A stretch of DNA of 39,083 nucleotides, from positions 1 to 39,083 of the forward strand of contig JANQJG010000216.1 of assembly GCA_028281785.1 (NCBI GenBank), given 5' to 3'. A model generated the notes under the pieces. That model was given only the letters and a program-made list of their open reading frames with translations. It had not been told where the DNA came from and did not search any database. Both the position numbers and the translations under genes were made by a program. The stretch comes from Rhodospirillales bacterium. Lineage in GTDB: Bacteria > Pseudomonadota > Alphaproteobacteria > Rhodospirillales > Shumkoniaceae. This document shows, one piece after another, positions 14,618 to 22,486 of the stretch. The number at the start of each line of letters is the position of its first letter. Position 1 is the stretch's first letter.

Positions 14618-16204
14618 TCACTTCAGGAGGGTGGTCAGAAACTTGATCAGCGGGGCCCGCTCGACCGACGCGCGATGGCCGACAATGCCGACCTTGATCG
14701 CGCCGGCGGCATTGCCGATGAACGCGACCTGATCGATGGGGCCGCCGGCGGCGGCGAGGGGCGACGTCACCGCGAAGAAGGCGTCGCCCGCGCCGACGGT
14801 ATCGATGACCGTCTTGGTGAAGGCCGGAACATGCACGACCTCCTGTCCCTTCTCATAGGCCATGCATCCGTTCTTGCCGTGGGTGACGACGAAGCGTGGG
14901 CAATCGATGCGGCTGGGCAGGGTCCGGCCCGTGATCTCCTTGACGTCCGAATACCGATCGGAGACGGCGAGCCGCGCCTCGGGCACGTCGATGCAGATGA
15001 AATCGGCGCGTCGATACCGGGTGATCAGGTTGTAGCCTTGATTGGCGCTGTTGGACTGGGCGTTGACGGCGAGGAATGGCGCGGTCTGCTCAAGGGTTCC
15101 GATCAGCGATGGCGTCACCAGCCCATGCCCGAAATCGGTCACGATGACGAGATCGAACTCCTCCGCGCGGTCGCGCAGCAGCCACTCGATCTCCGATTCC
15201 GTCTCGGGCAGGGTCGGGGTGTCGTCCATCCGGTAGACCTCGAACATCTTGCGCAAGTAAGCCCGGTCGATGAATCGGGTCTTGCTGGTCGTCGGCTTGC
15301 CGGGACGGCGATGGGCGCGCAGTTTCACGTTTGGCTTCAGGGACCGCCGGATCAACTCGTCAAACTCGCCGTCGTCGCCGATCGTCGTGACCAGCTCGAC
15401 TTCCTTGCAGAAGCTGGCGACGTGGTTGGCGGCCGCGAAGACACCGCCGGCAAAGACCTCGCGACTTTCGAACTGAGTCGCGATCATGTGTTCCTTGGGC
15501 GATTTCCCGATCGCCGAGACATAGCGGTAGTCGTCGATGATGGCATCGCCGACCATGAGCACGCGATAGTTCTGAACGCGTCCGATCAGCTCGACAAGCC
15601 GGTCGAGAAGGCTCCTGTCGCGCTGCGACTCGAGGTAGTGGTCGAGCGTCGGCTCGAAAATGTTGAGGTAGCGATTGATCAGCGCCGTCGAGCTGTAGGT
15701 GATGTCGTCGGTGAAGGCGATGCGTCCGCCGCCGGCCTCCACCGCCTCGCGTTCGTCGACGATGCCGCCGGTGACGTCGTCCTCCGGGTTCTGGTAGTCG
15801 GAGCCCTTGACATAGACGTGAGGGCGAATGCGGCGAATGGCGTCGACCGCGAGGGGCGCCGCGTGAATGCCAACGAAATCGACGCAGTCGAGAGCACTCA
15901 GCATTTCCGCGCGCATGTGCTCCGAGAAGACCGGCCGTCCCGGTCCCTTGTTCACGAACTGATCGGCGGTGGCCGTGACGATTAGAAGCGTACCTTCACG
16001 CTTCGCCTGACGCAGATGGCGCAGATGGCCGACATGGAGAAGGTCGAACGTGCCATGCGCGAGGACGACGGTTTCACCCGCCGACCGCGCGATCCGCGCG
16101 ATGTCGGCAAGCTCCTCGATCGTCTTCAGCTTGGACTCGGGACGCCCCTGGGCAGAGCTTAACTGCGTGTCGTCCCGTTCGATCGACAGGTTCGCGTGGT
16201 TCAT
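14618..16204 (-). CDS. Nucleotidyltransferase-PfkB kinase fusion, HldE-like with swapped domain order
   Basis: A 528-residue protein. Residues about 45-180 are a cytidylyltransferase-fold domain with GTFDLLHVGHLRHL (HxGH at 57-60). Residues about 212-520 are a PfkB sugar kinase: VLMVGDAIIDDY near 215, and the anion hole and catalytic base in DTVGAGDAFF (D474). HldE/RfaE has the same two activities but with the kinase first, so this is the reverse order. It could phosphorylate and nucleotidylate a heptose-like or other sugar. The ATG at 16204 was chosen because the frame upstream reads only antisense to the GalE-like gene and the N-terminal domain begins soon after. The operon also holds two SDRs and a HAD phosphatase. 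No GmhA isomerase is present in the window. Confidence 0.85.
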   Translation of the reverse strand: MNHANLSIERDDTQLSSAQGRPESKLKTIEELADIARIARSAGETVVLAHGTFDLLHVGHLRHLRQAKREGTLLIVTATADQFVNKGPGRPVFSEHMRAEMLSALDCVDFVGIHAAPLAVDAIRRIRPHVYVKGSDYQNPEDDVTGGIVDEREAVEAGGGRIAFTDDITYSSTALINRYLNIFEPTLDHYLESQRDRSLLDRLVELIGRVQNYRVLMVGDAIIDDYRYVSAIGKSPKEHMIATQFESREVFAGGVFAAANHVASFCKEVELVTTIGDDGEFDELIRRSLKPNVKLRAHRRPGKPTTSKTRFIDRAYLRKMFEVYRMDDTPTLPETESEIEWLLRDRAEEFDLVIVTDFGHGLVTPSLIGTLEQTAPFLAVNAQSNSANQGYNLITRYRRADFICIDVPEARLAVSDRYSDVKEITGRTLPSRIDCPRFVVTHGKNGCMAYEKGQEVVHVPAFTKTVIDTVGAGDAFFAVTSPLAAAGGPIDQVAFIGNAAGAIKVGIVGHRASVERAPLIKFLTTLLK

Positions 16205-16235
16205 GGCGCGGCCGTCCCTTTGCCGTTGTGCCGTT

Positions 16236-17243
16236 CTATTTGCCGAGGTAGCGGAACCAATCACGGGTCGCATCGGCGATCTTCTCGGTTGTCCAGATCG
16301 GCGCCTCACGCCAGCCGTCGATGTTCTCAAGCATGACATCCACACCGTCCTCGAAGGACACCTTGGGCCCCCAACCAAGAACGCGCCGGATGCGGGCGGT
16401 GTCGGCGAAGGTGCAGTCCGGTTCGCCCGGCCGTTTGGGGATATGAACGACCTCGCCACCGATCAACTCGACCAGCCGGTTGACGCTGTAGGTATCACCC
16501 GAGCCGACATTCATCACCTCGCCGGCGACATCCGCGACCGAGGCCTGAACGAATGCCTCAACGACATCCGTCACAAAGGTGAAGTCCCGGGTCTGGGCGC
16601 CGTCGCCGACCACGGTCAAAGGCTTGCCGGCCAGCTTCTGGGCCATGAAGACACCGAATACGGCGCCGTAGTTGCCGGCGGTGCGCACGCGCGGACCGTA
16701 GACATTGAAAAGGCGCAACGAGACCGCCGCAACGCCATAGGTCTGATGCCAGTGCCGCACATATTCCTCGCCCAGATATTTAGTCAGGGCGTAGGGATAC
16801 ATGGGCCGAATGGCCGACTCTTCGGGCGTCGGGTAGACATCCGGAATTCCATAGCAGGACGACGACGCGGCATAGACCAGGCGTTGAACGCGGGCTTCGC
16901 GCAACGCCTCCAGGACATTGATGGTGCCGTCGACATTGGTGCGATGATAGGGCATGGGGTTCTGGATCGACGGCACGATGTCGGCCTTGGCCGCGAGGTG
17001 GAACACCCGATCGGCGCCCTGGAAGGCAGACCGGATCGCCTCGAACTCGGCGATATCCGCGGTGTGAATCTCGAGGTTGGGATGCCCTCGGACCGCCGCG
17101 AGGTTCGCCTCCGATCCGCCCGAGAAATCGTCGATAACCCTCACCCGATCGCCATCGGCGAGAAGGCGTTCGACCAGGTGGCTGCCGATGAATCCGGCGC
17201 CCCCGGTCACGATGCTGACATGTTCGGCCCCCGTCGCGTTCAT
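16236..17243 (-). CDS. UDP-sugar 4-epimerase-like SDR (GalE/WbpP type)
   Basis: A 335-residue extended SDR. VTGGAGFIGSHLVERLL near the N-terminus binds NAD(H), HLAAKADIVPSIQNP and AASSSCYG form the active-site region, and the catalytic Tyr-Lys pair is in YPYALTKYLGEEY. RLFNVYGPRVRT is typical of GalE/WbpP-like epimerases and related dehydratases. It probably interconverts a UDP-hexose or UDP-HexNAc. The ATG at 17243 follows the glycosyltransferase stop by 59 bases; upstream in-frame residues are not homologous to SDRs and were dropped. It belongs to the five-gene minus-strand operon ending in the HAD gene. The exact substrate and direction are not inferable. Confidence 0.85.
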   Translation of the reverse strand: MNATGAEHVSIVTGGAGFIGSHLVERLLADGDRVRVIDDFSGGSEANLAAVRGHPNLEIHTADIAEFEAIRSAFQGADRVFHLAAKADIVPSIQNPMPYHRTNVDGTINVLEALREARVQRLVYAASSSCYGIPDVYPTPEESAIRPMYPYALTKYLGEEYVRHWHQTYGVAAVSLRLFNVYGPRVRTAGNYGAVFGVFMAQKLAGKPLTVVGDGAQTRDFTFVTDVVEAFVQASVADVAGEVMNVGSGDTYSVNRLVELIGGEVVHIPKRPGEPDCTFADTARIRRVLGWGPKVSFEDGVDVMLENIDGWREAPIWTTEKIADATRDWFRYLGK

Positions 17244-17302
17244 GCCCGAAATTTGCCGAGCGAGTCTGAAGAATTGTTTAAGGCGGCGGCGACCGGGGCT
17301 GC

Positions 17303-18877
17303 CTAACCCTCGACTTCCCGCAGAAGATGTGGGTTCCGCTCCAGGAAGGAACTCGCGACCGGGAGCAGAAAGCCCAACCCGTAGGGATCGGCCACGGTCC
17401 GGTACACCTTCTTGAGGCGCGCCACTTCCTGGGATTCGGTGTAGGTGCCGTCGAGCATGTCCATCATCTCGATCACCGCGTCTCGGATGTCCTCGGGGCT
17501 GTTGTCGAGCACCTCGACGTCGCAGGCGTCGTAGACCATGGGGTTCCACGCCGCGAGAAGCGGCGGCTCGAGCGCCTTCCGAAGGCTCAGCAGGCGACCA
17601 TCGGTCTTCGATCGATGCAGTTTGTGGATGAAGACATCGCCGAGGCTGAAGGGCCAGGTTCCGGCAGCGAAGTAGTTGGTCGCGGCCACGGGCACGCAGA
17701 ACGCGCGCGCGACGTTCATCGGCCCCGACGCCGTTCCCACGAAGAACCGGCATTGCGACATGCCGAACACGTCCATCCAGTCGCTACGGTGCTCGCTACG
17801 GGCGTAGTCGATGACCCGATCCATTTCGGGCAAGGGACTCATTGTCGGATCCCCTAGCCGAAGCACCCAGCCCCCGCGATCGGTGATGGCCCTGATCGCG
17901 TCGAGGTAATCGACGATCCGTCCGTTGCGGTACCGGTTGTGGTCCCAGGCCACATCCTCTTCATAGAATCCGGGCTCGCGGACATGCAGGGCCGCAAACC
18001 AAGCGTTCTTGGGCACGCCAAGGCGGCGCAACAAATCCCAGCCGCGTTCGCGGATCCCGTCAGGTGTTACCAGAGGCGGCGGCCGGTCCTGATCGGACCA
18101 CATGCGCTGGAGCACGCCGTAGGCCAGCTCACGGTGCAAAGTCAGTCCGTTGGGCATCGTGAGGTAATCGAGGTGATAGCGGCGCTTCGCAAACTCGTCC
18201 ATCGCCGCATCGGCGGCGTCAGGATCGGTCACCAGGGTGACGTATTTGGAATAGCATTGCATCAACGCCATGTTGGCCGTCTTGTCCTCCGGCGCGACGA
18301 CGACGGCCTCGAAGTCCTCGATAAGGCCCATGGCCCGCGCCTTGACGAAAAGGTCGAGCTTATGGGCCGTCTCACCGATGTGCTCGTAGATCAACCCGTT
18401 GGGCAAGAGCAGTCGCTTGTCAGGTTCGCCCAACTCGACGGACACGGCCTTGGCGCAATAAGCCATGATATCCATGCTGGTTCGATAGCCCTCGGAGGCC
18501 TCTTTGATGCGACCAAGGGCGTAGTCCATATCGGCCAGGAAGATGGCGTAGTTGACAACCCGCGGATACCGCCGGCGCAGGTCGTGAAAGGTGGCGTAGG
18601 CGAGATCGTACCGGCCCGTCAGCTTGTAGAATTCCGCGAGATAGAAAAGAAGCTCTTTTGTCGCCTCGTCCTCGCGTTCGTATGAGAGAGCCTTGAGGAG
18701 ATAGGGCTTGGACACAGCCAAGTACTTTCGCCGCATCGCGCAGTACAGTCCGAAGTCCCGGTTGCTCTCATATCCTTCCGGATCGGCCTGAAGACGCTCC
18801 CACAAAGCTTTCCGCGTCTCGAAGCCCGTGCGGTCTTCGCTATCGAGGTTCGACGCAACTGAAGCAAGCTGTCCCAT
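17303..18877 (-). CDS. TIGR04372-type glycosyltransferase with N-terminal TPR-like region
   Basis: A 524-residue protein. Residues about 70-150 have a TPR-like helical pattern (LAEFYKLTGRYDLAYATFHDL, then YAIFLADMDYALGRIKEA). The C-terminal two thirds carry the TIGR04372 signatures HVREPGF, LRLGDPTMSPLPEM and FFVGTASGPMN, which probably bind the sugar nucleotide. This family of putative glycosyltransferases is found in bacterial surface-glycan and flagellar islands. The ATG at 18877 has AGGGGAAAG upstream. It is the first gene of the operon running to 12943 and is divergent from a shorter paralogue at 19004. The TPR part could bind flagellin or another acceptor protein, which is inference. 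Annotation of the family is from memory of its motifs. Confidence 0.75.
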   Translation of the reverse strand: MGQLASVASNLDSEDRTGFETRKALWERLQADPEGYESNRDFGLYCAMRRKYLAVSKPYLLKALSYEREDEATKELLFYLAEFYKLTGRYDLAYATFHDLRRRYPRVVNYAIFLADMDYALGRIKEASEGYRTSMDIMAYCAKAVSVELGEPDKRLLLPNGLIYEHIGETAHKLDLFVKARAMGLIEDFEAVVVAPEDKTANMALMQCYSKYVTLVTDPDAADAAMDEFAKRRYHLDYLTMPNGLTLHRELAYGVLQRMWSDQDRPPPLVTPDGIRERGWDLLRRLGVPKNAWFAALHVREPGFYEEDVAWDHNRYRNGRIVDYLDAIRAITDRGGWVLRLGDPTMSPLPEMDRVIDYARSEHRSDWMDVFGMSQCRFFVGTASGPMNVARAFCVPVAATNYFAAGTWPFSLGDVFIHKLHRSKTDGRLLSLRKALEPPLLAAWNPMVYDACDVEVLDNSPEDIRDAVIEMMDMLDGTYTESQEVARLKKVYRTVADPYGLGFLLPVASSFLERNPHLLREVEG

Positions 18878-19003
18878 TCTTTCCCCTGACGTGCCCACTG
18901 CCGATTTCGCTTCAGCCCCTGGGCAACGAGAGTGTAAGACCAAATCCACGGCCGTTGCGCGTGCTCTTGTCCGACCGTCGTTCCGAAGGCCTGGAAAAGC
19001 AAC
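18878..19003. promoter_or_regulatory. Divergent promoter region between two TIGR04372-like genes
   Basis: These 126 bases separate two genes transcribed away from each other, so promoters for both should lie here. No clear sigma-54 or sigma-70 core was recognised by eye. The plus-strand gene has only a weak GGAAAAG ribosome site. Confidence 0.3.
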
Positions 19004-20110
19004 ATGTCCGACACCGGCGATCCGCTGACGCTCGACCACATCCGGGAAACTTCCGAGCGCTTGCGGCTTGCCTTGCCGCTTCGAACGATTATCGCCTTTC
19101 TCGCCGCAGAAAGCCTTGCCGATTTTGTTTTACAAAACCTTATCGCCGCCTGGGTGGCGAGGCAGTTTCCCGGCGCCCGCGCCACCGCGGTGTTTCGATC
19201 GGACCAGCTCGGGCGGGACGTGGTGTTCGCGTGCAACCCCTGGATCGAGGGGAGCTTCACCGCCGATTCCGAAGGCGGTATCACGATGCCGTTGGACTGG
19301 TTCGATGTCGGGGCCGATGCGCCTGTCCCCTGTCCCGACCCGGAATGGAAGAAGCGTGACCTCGCGCGCCCGGACCTCGCCCTGCTGCCCGGCATGCTGT
19401 CGGTCGACGCCTCGCGTCTCGACGGCCTGGCGGAAAACCCGCCGCTGTTTCGGCTTCCCTATGATCAGGCACCGGGCTGGGCAAGCCGCCTCGTCGCGGA
19501 AGGCCTCGACCGGGAGACCTGGTTCGCCTGCATAGATGCGGGCCTCACGACGGGGAATGTCGCCCCCCTCATCCGCCACATTGTTGACGTGCAAGGTGGC
19601 AAGGCCGTGCTGTTGGGACAGGAGATCCCGCCCTCTCTAACGAAGCTGGATGGCGTGCTTGCGCTAGAAGCCGGCGCCGGCAATGTGGAGATGATGGCGA
19701 CCGCCGTCAGTTTGGCACGCTACGTCGTCGCCGGCGACCGCCTGGTGTTATCTCTGGCCTCCGCGTTCGGCACCCCCTGCGCCGCCGTTGACATCATCGC
19801 TTTCGAAAATTGCCTTTGGAATCGAGGGGACGTTGCGATGAGCAAGGTCCTCCACTTCGCCGACGGCCGTCGGTTGGGCACGAGGGATGCTTATGAAAAG
19901 GGCATGCTTACCGGCACTCTTTCGGACAACGCCGTGGCCGAGGATCGTTCCATCGAGGAGATCAAGGCCGTGGCCGACGACGCGTTCGGCCGCACGGGCG
20001 GCTGTCAAGGCTGGCGGAAACCACGGTATCCCGACCCGGTCGTGAAGAGCTCGGGGCTGGCCTTTCCCTTTCCCCGTCGCGATGCGCCCCTGGTCACCTT
20101 CTGGGATTGA
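19004..20110 (+). CDS. Diverged TIGR04372-like protein with eroded active-site motifs
   Basis: A 368-residue protein that aligns over its length with the neighbour at 20118-21218 (366 aa). Shared features are IIAFLAAESLADFV versus IAAFLGTQVLGDFI, CNPW versus LNPW, and MPLDWFD versus IPLDWFD. WFAC precedes the first motif in both, and GC-x-GWR-x-P occurs near the C-terminus. The sugar-binding signatures of the family have changed: H-x-REAG is IDAGLTTG, VRLGDPSM is VLLGQEIP (202-209), and FVGTASGP is VVAGDRLV (241-248). The frame is open and base use is normal, so this looks like a maintained non-catalytic paralogue rather than a dead gene. It could be a regulatory or scaffolding partner of the intact copy. 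No function is assigned. Confidence 0.7.
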   Translation: MSDTGDPLTLDHIRETSERLRLALPLRTIIAFLAAESLADFVLQNLIAAWVARQFPGARATAVFRSDQLGRDVVFACNPWIEGSFTADSEGGITMPLDWFDVGADAPVPCPDPEWKKRDLARPDLALLPGMLSVDASRLDGLAENPPLFRLPYDQAPGWASRLVAEGLDRETWFACIDAGLTTGNVAPLIRHIVDVQGGKAVLLGQEIPPSLTKLDGVLALEAGAGNVEMMATAVSLARYVVAGDRLVLSLASAFGTPCAAVDIIAFENCLWNRGDVAMSKVLHFADGRRLGTRDAYEKGMLTGTLSDNAVAEDRSIEEIKAVADDAFGRTGGCQGWRKPRYPDPVVKSSGLAFPFPRRDAPLVTFWD

Positions 20111-20117
20111 ACAGGCG

Positions 20118-21218
20118 CTACAACCAGTCGATCTCGTATCCTTCGAGGATACGCCGACGGGGGAGCGGCAGAGTCACGGAGGTAGCGCCGCTCGCGATGT
20201 CTGGCTCCGCTGCGGGCTGCCGCCAACCGGTGCAGTCCTGGGTTTTGTCGTGCATATGGTCGGCGACTAGGCAGAGCTCCTCCGGCGTGTTGTTGTCGAA
20301 GCTGCCAGCCCTTGGAAAAGCCGGGACGTGGTCCAACGCCTCGATGAAGGCGCGGCCCTCAATGACGGGGCCACCCGCAAGACGGATGTTGCGTTTGGGT
20401 AGCACGGCGTTGCCGTCGTTCCAAATGCTGGCATGGATCGCATTGGTTGTCGCCGTCGGCACCTTGAAGGCGCAGCCGAGCGCCAGCGGGCCGCTGGCCG
20501 TTCCAACGAAATAGCGTGCCCGGCTCAGAGCATAGGCTTGAAGGGGAAAGGTCCCGTCGGCGCGGCTGAGATCGACAAGCCCGTCCTGGACCGGCAAGGA
20601 CGTCATGCTGGGATCGCCGAGGCGCACCACCTGCCCGCCTTGACCGCAGATGATATGCGTGATCATCGCGATATAGTCAGCCGGATCGACGCAACGGATA
20701 TTCGATACGTTTCGGCGAAAAGCGTACCCTGCCTCCCGCATGTGCACGCAGGCGAACCAGCGATCCGGGGCGACGCCGGCGGTCACCAGGGCCTGGGCGA
20801 GCGGCCTCTCGAACTTGTCCGGGATCCGGAAAGCCGGAGGCGATCCGAGGCGGCGGGAGAGGTGCAGGCCCATAATGGAAGGCGTAAGGAGCAGATCCGG
20901 CTTGTGGAACCCAGCGGCATACCAGCCTTCGTCGAATGGGCGCCCCGGCACGCCGACGCGGCCATCAAACCAATCCAGGGGGATCACCTGGTTGGGATCC
21001 TCCGGAACCTTGAGGCTCGCGGTTGCCCACGGATTGAGCGCCGTAACGAAATTCTTGTAGGGGCGGTCATCCCTGTACATCACCAGCAATCGGCCGTTCC
21101 GAACCGATTGCGCGATGGAGGCGGCAAGCAGATGGTACTCAATAAAGTCGCCGAGCACCTGCGTGCCAAGGAACGCGGCGATGGCATAAGGGCGCGCTGC
21201 GCCCTCCGAAGCCGTCAT
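20118..21218 (-). CDS. TIGR04372-type glycosyltransferase
   Basis: A 366-residue protein with the intact family signatures CVHMREAGYAF (157-167), VVRLGDPSMTSLPVQD (197-212) and YFVGTASGPLALGCAF (236-251). It is the short form without a TPR-like N-terminus. The start ATG at 21218 shares one base with the TGA of the preceding glycosyltransferase (TGATG), so the two are translated together and probably act on the same glycan. The stop is seven bases from the stop of the diverged paralogue on the opposite strand. It probably transfers a sugar onto flagellin or a flagellar glycan; donor and acceptor are unknown. Confidence 0.75.
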   Translation of the reverse strand: MTASEGAARPYAIAAFLGTQVLGDFIEYHLLAASIAQSVRNGRLLVMYRDDRPYKNFVTALNPWATASLKVPEDPNQVIPLDWFDGRVGVPGRPFDEGWYAAGFHKPDLLLTPSIMGLHLSRRLGSPPAFRIPDKFERPLAQALVTAGVAPDRWFACVHMREAGYAFRRNVSNIRCVDPADYIAMITHIICGQGGQVVRLGDPSMTSLPVQDGLVDLSRADGTFPLQAYALSRARYFVGTASGPLALGCAFKVPTATTNAIHASIWNDGNAVLPKRNIRLAGGPVIEGRAFIEALDHVPAFPRAGSFDNNTPEELCLVADHMHDKTQDCTGWRQPAAEPDIASGATSVTLPLPRRRILEGYEIDWL

Positions 21219-22192
21219 CAGAAAAGGATTCCCTTTTCGGACCGGTCAAGTGTCTTGAGGTCGCGAAGCTCCACGACCTCGTCGCGATTGGCCCAGGTCT
21301 CGGGGAAGACCATGGCCACGACCCCGTCGCCCTGATCGTCGATGGTCTCGAAGGCGCCCTTCACGATGGGGTTGCGGGTGCCGGCGGCGAAATGCAGGAA
21401 GTAGGAATTGCGGAAGGTGACGTTCACGCAGAGTCTTAGCAAACTGTCGTGATCCGGCACGGACTCGGGGTTGAACAGAAAAGGATAGTGCCGGGCGACA
21501 ACCGCGGACCAGAGAACGTTGAACCGGGGGTCGATGTAATCGGCGAGCCCGGAGACCTGAAGCTCATAAGAGAGCGGCGTGTTCTCGAAATCCATGAAGT
21601 CGCGCTCGTACTTGCCGTAGACCTGGGCGAGGAAAAGCCCGTGGTCCTTTGGCGAGAAGACGAAAAGGCCGGTGTTGATCATGCGGCTCGCGCCGCCCTC
21701 CAACCCGAGAAAACGATAATAGGAGGCAAGGTCGCCATCGGTGATGATCGGCCGCTGGACACCCCTCGGCAACGTCCCGCCCAGTTGCCGTTTCATGAAA
21801 TAGGAGAGGATCAGGTAACGGGTGTGAATGTTGAAAGTATCGTCGCTTTGAAGGAACCAGTCCGAACTGTCGACGACGCCGATATGTCCGTCTGCGACTT
21901 CGGAAAAAACGCAAGGCGCGAGCCGATGGTTGATCAGGATGTCGCCATCGAGCCACGCGATCTGACGATAGTCTCGTAGCTGGGGCAAGGATCCGACGAG
22001 CAGTTTCTGCCAGTGCACGGATTTCTTGGCCGGATCGAACGCCTTGTCGATCACCTCGGTCAAAAGAATCAGATCATAGCCCTGCTTCTCGCAATAGGCT
22101 TCCCAACTCGGGCGCGTGCGAGTCATGAAGTTCGCGACATAGTCGTCGCCAATCGCCAGGGTGACGAGGGCCCTCTCCCGTCTTTGCTGCAT
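21218..22192 (-). CDS. GT8/GT34-like glycosyltransferase with DxD motif
   Basis: A 324-residue protein. The N-terminal LVTLAIGDDYVANF and CEKQGYDLILLTE, followed by WQKLLVGSLPQLRDYRQIAWLDGDILIN, give a GT-A fold with the metal-binding D-x-D in LDGD. The later INTGLFVFSP and LHFAAGTRNP resemble GT8/GT34 family enzymes. The ATG at 22192 was chosen because the upstream extension to 22339 lies in the promoter region and is low-complexity. It is the first of a two-gene operon with the TIGR04372 protein. Likely role: transfer of a hexose or HexNAc in the flagellar glycan. Donor unknown. Confidence 0.78.
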   Translation of the reverse strand: MQQRRERALVTLAIGDDYVANFMTRTRPSWEAYCEKQGYDLILLTEVIDKAFDPAKKSVHWQKLLVGSLPQLRDYRQIAWLDGDILINHRLAPCVFSEVADGHIGVVDSSDWFLQSDDTFNIHTRYLILSYFMKRQLGGTLPRGVQRPIITDGDLASYYRFLGLEGGASRMINTGLFVFSPKDHGLFLAQVYGKYERDFMDFENTPLSYELQVSGLADYIDPRFNVLWSAVVARHYPFLFNPESVPDHDSLLRLCVNVTFRNSYFLHFAAGTRNPIVKGAFETIDDQGDGVVAMVFPETWANRDEVVELRDLKTLDRSEKGILF

Positions 22193-22343
22193 CGCGGCCG
22201 ATCCCCGTTCGTGACCAGTCAAGGATCCGCATACTATCAGCCGCCCCCGGCCTTGCCCACGACATCCGAGCGAAGGATTGCTAGCAGCGTGGCACGGCCG
22301 GGTCGCCCCGGCAGGATGTGCCTCGAGATGCCCGGTCATTCCT

Positions 22344-22358
22344 GCCCAGTGACTGGGC
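22344..22358. promoter_or_regulatory. Palindrome GCCCAGT-G-ACTGGGC, candidate enhancer for fliK
   Basis: A perfect 7+1+7 inverted repeat centred about 107 bases before the predicted fliK transcript start, the distance expected of a sigma-54 activator site. A second repeat, GCCGGG-TCGC-CCCGGC, lies at 22297-22312. Neither has the GGCAA-N3-TTGCC form seen at flagellin and fliF. Assignment to FlbD is inferred. Confidence 0.4.
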
Positions 22359-22402
22359 CGACCCTGCCTACTTCAACCAACACGCCAAAATTTCTTTTTT
22401 TA

Positions 22403-22415
22403 AATCAACATATTA
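22403..22415 (+). promoter_or_regulatory. Integration host factor site upstream of fliK
   Basis: AATCAACATATTA matches the IHF consensus WATCAA-N4-TTR at every fixed position and is preceded by an A/T-rich run (AAAATTTCTTTTTTT). It is centred about 49 bases before the predicted transcript start, between the enhancer-like palindrome and the -24 box, as in known flagellar sigma-54 promoters of Caulobacter. Confidence 0.6.
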
Positions 22416-22431
22416 TCGATGCCGGGAAAAC

Positions 22432-22447
22432 TGGCGCGGCGATTGCT
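22432..22447 (+). promoter_or_regulatory. Sigma-54 promoter of fliK-flgD-flgE
   Basis: TGGCGCGGCGATTGCT has the GG-N10-GC spacing, one mismatch in the TGGCACG -24 box and an exact TTGCT -12 box. The predicted transcript start is near 22458, about 28 bases before the fliK ATG. It would serve fliK, flgD and flgE, which follow with short gaps. Confidence 0.75.
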
Positions 22448-22486
22448 GCATGGGGGACGGCTAAGTCTCTTTGAGAAGGTTGAACT

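Noticed and set aside
13772-15985. A 737-codon open frame on the plus strand across the SDR and nucleotidyltransferase-kinase genes
   Set aside because: It crosses two well-supported minus-strand genes and has low-information composition.
5326-22192. Horizontally acquired element with integrase or insertion sequences
   Set aside because: No transposase, integrase, flanking direct repeat or tRNA was seen. The island is glycan genes only, with base use like the flagellar genes.
22290-22296. TGGCACG, a perfect sigma-54 -24 box
   Set aside because: No TTGC or GC at the required spacing follows it (GGTCG instead). The promoter at 22432-22447 fits both boxes and lies closer to fliK.
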